Source: Nocardia sp. (GTDB taxonomy: Bacteria > Actinomycetota > Actinomycetes > Mycobacteriales > Mycobacteriaceae). From it: a stretch of 64,000 nt of DNA. The DNA is taken from assembly GCF_025465275.1 (NCBI RefSeq), contig NZ_JAODNK010000022.1:21215-85214 (forward strand), written 5' to 3'. Below the pieces are notes generated by a model. It saw nothing but the letters and a program-made list of their open reading frames with translations. It was not told the origin of the DNA and ran no database searches. A program made the translations under genes and the position numbers. The number at the start of each line of letters is the position of its first letter. The stretch's first letter is position 1. Below, one piece after another: positions 60,020 to 64,000 of this stretch.

Positions 60020-61642
60020 ATGACAACGCAAGCCGCCGTAGGCGCGCAGCCGCCTGCCGATGACCGGTACGACGAGTTTCTGAACGGCGTGCAGCAGGTG
60101 TTCCGGGAGACCGTCACGGAGGGCTCCACCCTGTTCAGGGTCGGTGGCGAGGATTTGTTCGAGGTGTTCCTCGGAGCCCTCACTCCGGAACTCGCCGCGG
60201 AGAACAGTTGTGGCACGTGCCGGTTGTTCGTACGCCGCTACGGCGGGCTGGTGACGGTCGGTCCGGACGGGAAGACGAAATCCGTTCTCTGGTCGGCGAA
60301 TACCGCGCCGCCGGAGTACGCGCAGGCGGTGGCCGCATTGGCCGCACAGGTCGAGAGCAAGCCCATCACCTCGGTCTTTCGCTCGAGCGCGGCCAGTTGG
60401 GGAGATCCGGAACGCGGCTCATGGACCCATCTCGCGGTGATCCCGCCCGCGCATCTGGTGCATACGCCTTCGGCGCTTGCGACGACCTTCCAGTACGTCG
60501 CCGCGAAGAATGCCGACCGGGGCACACTCGAGCGCGCCCTGGCCGAATTTCCGCTCGCCGTCGTGAAAAAGGCGGTGGCCCTGCTGCGTACCGAACAGCT
60601 GTATCGCTCGGACGCGATACTCGGCGTCGGCACCTGGCTGTCGGAATTGCATCAGCAGCTCCGCGCGGTGCGCGGAAAAGACGATACCGCGCAGCGCCGC
60701 CGCGACAATCTCATCTGGCTGGCCGCCGCGACCGCACCGGCGGGCTATTGCCACGTCAAGAGCGGCATGATCGGCACCCTGCTGACCGATCTCGCCGACG
60801 ATCTGCCCTTCAGCAGCGTCAAGCGGCGCTTCGCGGAGAAGATGCATCCGCTGCAGTACCGCCGGCCGACCGCGGAGCCGACGGCGGCGATGATCGCGCG
60901 CGCAGAGCGGGTCATCGGCGAGTTGCGGGCCGCCGGTGCGCTGGAGCGCCGTTTCGCGAAGCTTGCCGATGTCCGGCCCCTGTGGTCGCGGGCCATGGTC
61001 GCACCACGGTCCGAGGGCGTCTTCGGGCACCTCGTCCCGGCCCGGAAGGGCAGGGCGGCAACCGATCTCGGCACGGATCCGGTGGTGATCACCTGGGAGA
61101 AGTTCGCGCGCACCGTACTTCCGGACGCGGAACGCCTCGAATTCGAGGTGCCGCAGGCAGCCACCAGCTACGGGGCCATGGTGACCGCCGCGAATCCCGA
61201 CGCGCCCCCGATCGTGCAGTGGGATGCTCCGGACAACCGAAATCCCGTGACCTGGTACGTCTATGTCAACGGCTCCCCGGCTGCCCAATGGGGTTTGCGG
61301 CCGGGGGAGTTCCGGGATGTGACGGCCGTGGTCCCGCATCCGGCGACCTGGCATGTCGAGGTCGATTGCACCGGACGTGAGCAGGCCGTGCTCTTCGCCC
61401 TCGCGGGTGCGACGGATACGACCTACACGGAGGGTGCGGGCTTCTTCCCGGAGTTCCTCCGCAGCGACCTCCACGAGATCCGTAAAACGCTCGAGGCGTA
61501 CGCGAAAGATGCTGTTGTCGCGGGCAAGGATGAGGCCGAGGTCTGCGGACTGCTGTTGTCGAAGGGTGGCAAGGTCGGACACACATTCAGGGTCACCACG
61601 GGCGGCGTGCGGGTGCGCTACACCGTCGATCGCTGGGATTGA
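60020..61642 (+). CDS. Hypothetical protein (540 residues), unrecognised
   Basis: A 540-residue soluble protein of unknown family. Visible: ENSCGTCRLFVRRYGGLVTVGPDGK (a C-x-x-C near residue 62), long helical middle (RRRDNLIWLAAATAPAGYCHVKSGMIG), and a C-terminal VTWYVYVNGSPAAQWGLRPG. No signal peptide or membrane helix. It stands alone between the Asp23 operon and the small gene at 61772. The phage- or toxin-associated domain idea cannot be supported. Confidence 0.6.
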   Translation: MTTQAAVGAQPPADDRYDEFLNGVQQVFRETVTEGSTLFRVGGEDLFEVFLGALTPELAAENSCGTCRLFVRRYGGLVTVGPDGKTKSVLWSANTAPPEYAQAVAALAAQVESKPITSVFRSSAASWGDPERGSWTHLAVIPPAHLVHTPSALATTFQYVAAKNADRGTLERALAEFPLAVVKKAVALLRTEQLYRSDAILGVGTWLSELHQQLRAVRGKDDTAQRRRDNLIWLAAATAPAGYCHVKSGMIGTLLTDLADDLPFSSVKRRFAEKMHPLQYRRPTAEPTAAMIARAERVIGELRAAGALERRFAKLADVRPLWSRAMVAPRSEGVFGHLVPARKGRAATDLGTDPVVITWEKFARTVLPDAERLEFEVPQAATSYGAMVTAANPDAPPIVQWDAPDNRNPVTWYVYVNGSPAAQWGLRPGEFRDVTAVVPHPATWHVEVDCTGREQAVLFALAGATDTTYTEGAGFFPEFLRSDLHEIRKTLEAYAKDAVVAGKDEAEVCGLLLSKGGKVGHTFRVTTGGVRVRYTVDRWD

Positions 61643-61771
61643 GCCAGGTTTGGGGCGGGCCCAGCGGGGCAATGCTTGATCGGGATGTGGCGGGTCCGCA
61701 TCTCGGTTAGGGTCGATTCGGTTTGCCGCATACGAGATGCGGCCGACCGTGTGTGGAAGGTGAACTGATTC

Positions 61772-61879
61772 GTGTCTTATCTGCTCTACGACTTCCTGAT
61801 GCCGTACCTGGGTCCTTCGGCGGCCGAGTATTGGGCGACGGTGTTCGTGATCAACCCGCTGGGCACCACGACTCCGTGA
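61772..61879 (+). CDS. Possible small protein (35 residues)
   Basis: GTG-started 35-residue reading frame: SYLLYDFLMPYLG, then EYWATVFVINPLG. GGAAGG lies 12 bases upstream. It is aromatic and weakly hydrophobic. It is convergent with the acyl-CoA dehydrogenase gene, 15 bases away. Similar small frames can arise by chance, so this is tentative. Confidence 0.4.
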   Translation: MSYLLYDFLMPYLGPSAAEYWATVFVINPLGTTTP

Positions 61880-61894
61880 GGTAGTCCAGGTTCA

Positions 61895-63028
61895 TCAGCC
61901 CTGCGGCGCGTGACCGAGCAGTACCTGCCCGGTGAAGCGGGTCTGCTTGGCGCGCGGGAGCGGGTGGAACAGACATCCGTGCATATCGCGGTACCACATT
62001 TCGAGTGGGCAACCGCGGGAATAGCCTGCGCCGCCGACGGTTTCGATGGCCAGTCGCACAGTGGCGACGAGCGCGTCGGCGGCCACGGTCTTCCGGCTGA
62101 GGGTGCGCGCGGCGTGCTCGTCGGTATTGGCGAAGTTCAGATTGTCCGAGGCGCTGAACATGGCATCGATCAGGTCGGTGGCCGTAGTGTAAGAGTTCAT
62201 CATCTCGCCGGCCAGGCTCAGCGTGTGCGCTTCGCTACGACCGGCCACCAGATCGGTCACCAATTCCACTGCGCGGTCGGCGATTCCGAGATAGGCCGCC
62301 ATGACCAGCGGCATGGCCGCACCCATCACGACATTGAGAATCGGCGGCCAGACGCCGGCCGGGCGGATCAGCGAGATCGCGGCATCGGGGACGAAGACAT
62401 CCTCGAACACCACCGTGTGTGAACCGCTTGCACGCAAACCCAGTGTGTCCCAGGTCTTCTCGATGCTGACGCCCGGGGCGGCGAACGGCACGGCGACGTG
62501 CAGCACCTGCGGCCCGTCGGGGGCGTCTTCCCAGCGGATGCTGGTCACCGCCACCGCACCTAGCTCGCACCCGCTCGCCGGAGCCTTGCGTGCGCTGACC
62601 CGGTAACCGCCGTCGACCCGGACCGCACTGCCATTGGAATCCACCCAGTCCGAAGCGCCGGTGCTGACCAGAATCGCTCCCGCCGTGACCTTTTCGAAGA
62701 CCGGTCGGGCATCGATGCCGTGCCGGTGCCGCCACACCTGTGCGGCGACCAGATGCGAATGCATCGCGAAGGCTACCGCGGTAGACGGATCGTGCCGGCC
62801 CAATTCCCGCAGTATCTGGCCCATCTGGCGGTGGGTGGCGCCGCCACCACCGAATTCGACGGGCACGAGCGCCCGGCTCAGCCCCGAGGAGCGCAGCAGA
62901 TCGTAGGCGGAGGTGGAGAGTTCGCCGGTGCGGTCGCGGTCGGCGACGCCGTCGAGCAGATGTTCGCCGACCGCGGTGGCGGCCGCGATCCACTCGGTGG
63001 TGGTGGTTTCGGGAAGAGTCGATGTCAT
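61895..63028 (-). CDS. Acyl-CoA dehydrogenase-family flavoprotein
   Basis: A 377-residue protein of the acyl-CoA dehydrogenase fold: N-terminal helical domain (LVPVEFGGGGATHRQMGQIL), the beta domain (ILVSTGASDWVDSNGSAV, KTWDTLGLRASGSHTVVFEDVFVP) and the helical end. The acyl-CoA catalytic glutamate cannot be placed, so an acyl-CoA oxidase-like or DszC-type monooxygenase role is possible. ATG 63028 is preferred over an in-frame upstream start. Divergent from the HxlR regulator, likely its target. Confidence 0.82.
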   Translation of the reverse strand: MTSTLPETTTTEWIAAATAVGEHLLDGVADRDRTGELSTSAYDLLRSSGLSRALVPVEFGGGGATHRQMGQILRELGRHDPSTAVAFAMHSHLVAAQVWRHRHGIDARPVFEKVTAGAILVSTGASDWVDSNGSAVRVDGGYRVSARKAPASGCELGAVAVTSIRWEDAPDGPQVLHVAVPFAAPGVSIEKTWDTLGLRASGSHTVVFEDVFVPDAAISLIRPAGVWPPILNVVMGAAMPLVMAAYLGIADRAVELVTDLVAGRSEAHTLSLAGEMMNSYTTATDLIDAMFSASDNLNFANTDEHAARTLSRKTVAADALVATVRLAIETVGGAGYSRGCPLEMWYRDMHGCLFHPLPRAKQTRFTGQVLLGHAPQG

Positions 63029-63105
63029 GTTGTCGAAGCTAGGGATTCCCGCGATAACCGAATAGTCCAGAAAGTGGACTCGTCCGAATCGCAACGAGGT
63101 GAACC

Positions 63106-63765
63106 GTGAACTCCGTGACCGCAGGCTACGGCCAGTATTGCCCGATTTCGCGGGCGCTCGACCTGCTGGGGGAGCGCTGGTCGCTGCTCATTCTGCGTGA
63201 CTTGCTCACCGGCACGACGCGATTCAATGATCTGGCGCGCGGGCTGCCCGGGCTCTCGCGCAGCCTGCTCGCCCGCCGGCTGCGCCGGTTCGAGCGGGCC
63301 GGTCTGGTGGAGCGGACCGCGGACGGCGGCTATGTGCTCAGCGCCGCCGGGTACGAACTGGAGCCCGTTCTCTTCGGCCTGGGTGCGTGGGGTGCGCGCT
63401 GGACCTTCGGTGAGCCCGAGCCGGCGGAGCTGGATGCGCAGCTGCTGGTCTGGTGGATGCATACGCGGTTGGACACCTCCGGATTCCCGGGCAAACGGGC
63501 GGTGCTCGGTGTCCTGTTCACCGATGATCCGCGCCGATACTGGATCGTGGTGGAGTCCGGTATCCCGTCGGTCTGCGATTCCGATCCGGGATTTCCGGTC
63601 GATGTGACCATTACGTCGGATGTGAGCTCGCTGTATCAGGTGTGGCTGGGCCGGGTGCCGATGCTGCACGCCATACGCGCCGGTCGGCTCGAATTCCTGG
63701 GCCCAGCTGCACTGACCCGCCGGATGAGCACGGTATTGCAGCTGTCTCCCGTTGCGGCGAGATAG
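63106..63765 (+). CDS. HxlR-family transcriptional regulator
   Basis: A 219-residue two-domain regulator. HxlR helix-turn-helix: CPISRALDLLGERWSLLILRDLLTGTTRFNDLARG, in parts, and LSRSLLARRLRRFERAGLV. The C-terminal half (SCP2-like) probably binds a ligand. GTG start with GAGGTG just upstream. Divergent from the acyl-CoA dehydrogenase gene by 77 bases. Confidence 0.85.
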   Translation: MNSVTAGYGQYCPISRALDLLGERWSLLILRDLLTGTTRFNDLARGLPGLSRSLLARRLRRFERAGLVERTADGGYVLSAAGYELEPVLFGLGAWGARWTFGEPEPAELDAQLLVWWMHTRLDTSGFPGKRAVLGVLFTDDPRRYWIVVESGIPSVCDSDPGFPVDVTITSDVSSLYQVWLGRVPMLHAIRAGRLEFLGPAALTRRMSTVLQLSPVAAR

Positions 63766-63809
63766 CCGCCCGGTGTGATCTGGCTTACCGGTCCTGACCG
63801 GCTTGCAGT

Positions 63810-63841
63810 CCAGTGGTGTCCGACTGGCTATCAAGTGGCCT
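63810..63841. promoter_or_regulatory. AGTGG-type repeats before pdxS
   Basis: CCAGT-N8-ACTGG (63810-63827) followed by CAAGTGGCCTG (from 63831). The AAGTGGCCT block resembles the site bound by MocR-type PdxR in corynebacteria. No PdxR gene is in this window. Confidence 0.3.
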
Positions 63842-63912
63842 GATCAGTGCTCGTAGACTCATGGTGTTCGAGTCCGAGCGATCGATTGGCCCACATGACA
63901 CAGGAGTTTGCC

Positions 63913-64000
63913 GTGACCACGCCCGACACCACACCCGCCATCGGCACCGCCCGCGTGAAGCGCGGCATGGCCGAGATGCTGAAGGGCGGTGTGATCATGG
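63913..64000 (+). CDS. pdxS: Pyridoxal 5'-phosphate synthase subunit PdxS, N-terminus (runs off the window)
   Basis: The first 29 residues include [19 protein letters not shown], the N-terminus of the PdxS synthase barrel. AGGAG lies nine bases before the GTG. In mycobacteria pdxS follows the PIM operon closely; here a 9.9-kb block separates them. Confidence 0.9.
   Translation, partial: MTTPDTTPAIGTARVKRGMAEMLKGGVIM

Noticed and set aside
1..64000. CRISPR array, tRNA or rRNA genes, insertion sequences, prophage
   Set aside because: No regularly spaced direct repeats, tRNA-like cloverleaf, rRNA sequence, transposase or phage structural protein was recognised while reading the window.

Overview
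The window looks like chromosome of a high-GC mycolic-acid actinomycete, most likely Nocardia or a close relative. The strongest sign is the phosphatidylinositol-mannoside locus thrS - HIT phosphorylase - PIP synthase (pgsA) - acyltransferase (patA) - pimA - NUDIX at 47.3-54.0 kb, with pdxS starting at the right edge. That order is known from mycobacteria and relatives.

Region 1 (about 0.1-36.1 kb) is a large, mostly co-directional and translationally coupled accessory cluster that matches no described pathway I know. It mixes two toolkits. The first is pyrimidine/nucleotide chemistry: a PyrC-type dihydroorotase, three orotate-phosphoribosyltransferase-like proteins (one intact, one degenerate, one double-domain), a carbamoylase/ureidosuccinase-type M20 hydrolase, a PRPP-synthetase-like protein, a LOG-type nucleotide N-glycosidase, class 1B dihydroorotate dehydrogenase with its PyrK partner, an OMP decarboxylase, and an amidohydrolase-2 protein of the family that includes isoorotate decarboxylase. 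Two DegT-type aminotransferases and one fold-I PLP enzyme accompany them. The second is RiPP-like (ribosomal peptide) chemistry: three 22-residue peptide genes with strong ribosome-binding sites, an M16 peptidase with intact zinc motif, a free PqqD protein, an asparagine synthetase with a PqqD-like tail, three nucleotidyltransferases, an ATP-grasp ligase, an AurF-type diiron oxygenase, HPr-kinase-like and thymidylate-kinase-like proteins, and a truncated S9-type protein. Two paralogous IclR regulators, an ABC exporter and two MFS transporters complete it. CarAB and PyrB are absent. My working hypothesis is a peptide-pyrimidine (nucleotide) conjugate, or a peptide system carrying its own pyrimidine branch either as a building-block route or as self-resistance.

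Region 2 (36.1-47.3 kb) holds a GNAT acetyltransferase, two tandem SulP transporter-carbonic anhydrase fusions each followed by a strong hairpin, a lipoprotein divergent from a TetR regulator with two inverted operator half-sites between them, a frameshifted ferredoxin and a frameshifted LysR gene, an AraC regulator and an FhuF-like iron-sulfur protein.

Region 3 (47.3-54.0 kb) is the housekeeping thrS-PIM operon. Region 4 (54.0-63.9 kb) separates that operon from pdxS. It holds two paralogous 29-residue membrane peptides with CRP-type palindromes in their promoters, an EthD-like protein, CsbD, an ECF sigma factor with a zinc-anti-sigma/Asp23 fusion and an Asp23/AmaP envelope operon, an unrecognised 540-residue protein, and a divergent acyl-CoA-dehydrogenase/HxlR pair.

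No tRNA, rRNA, CRISPR array, insertion sequence or prophage was recognised. All functional calls are from reading protein motifs; no database search was run.
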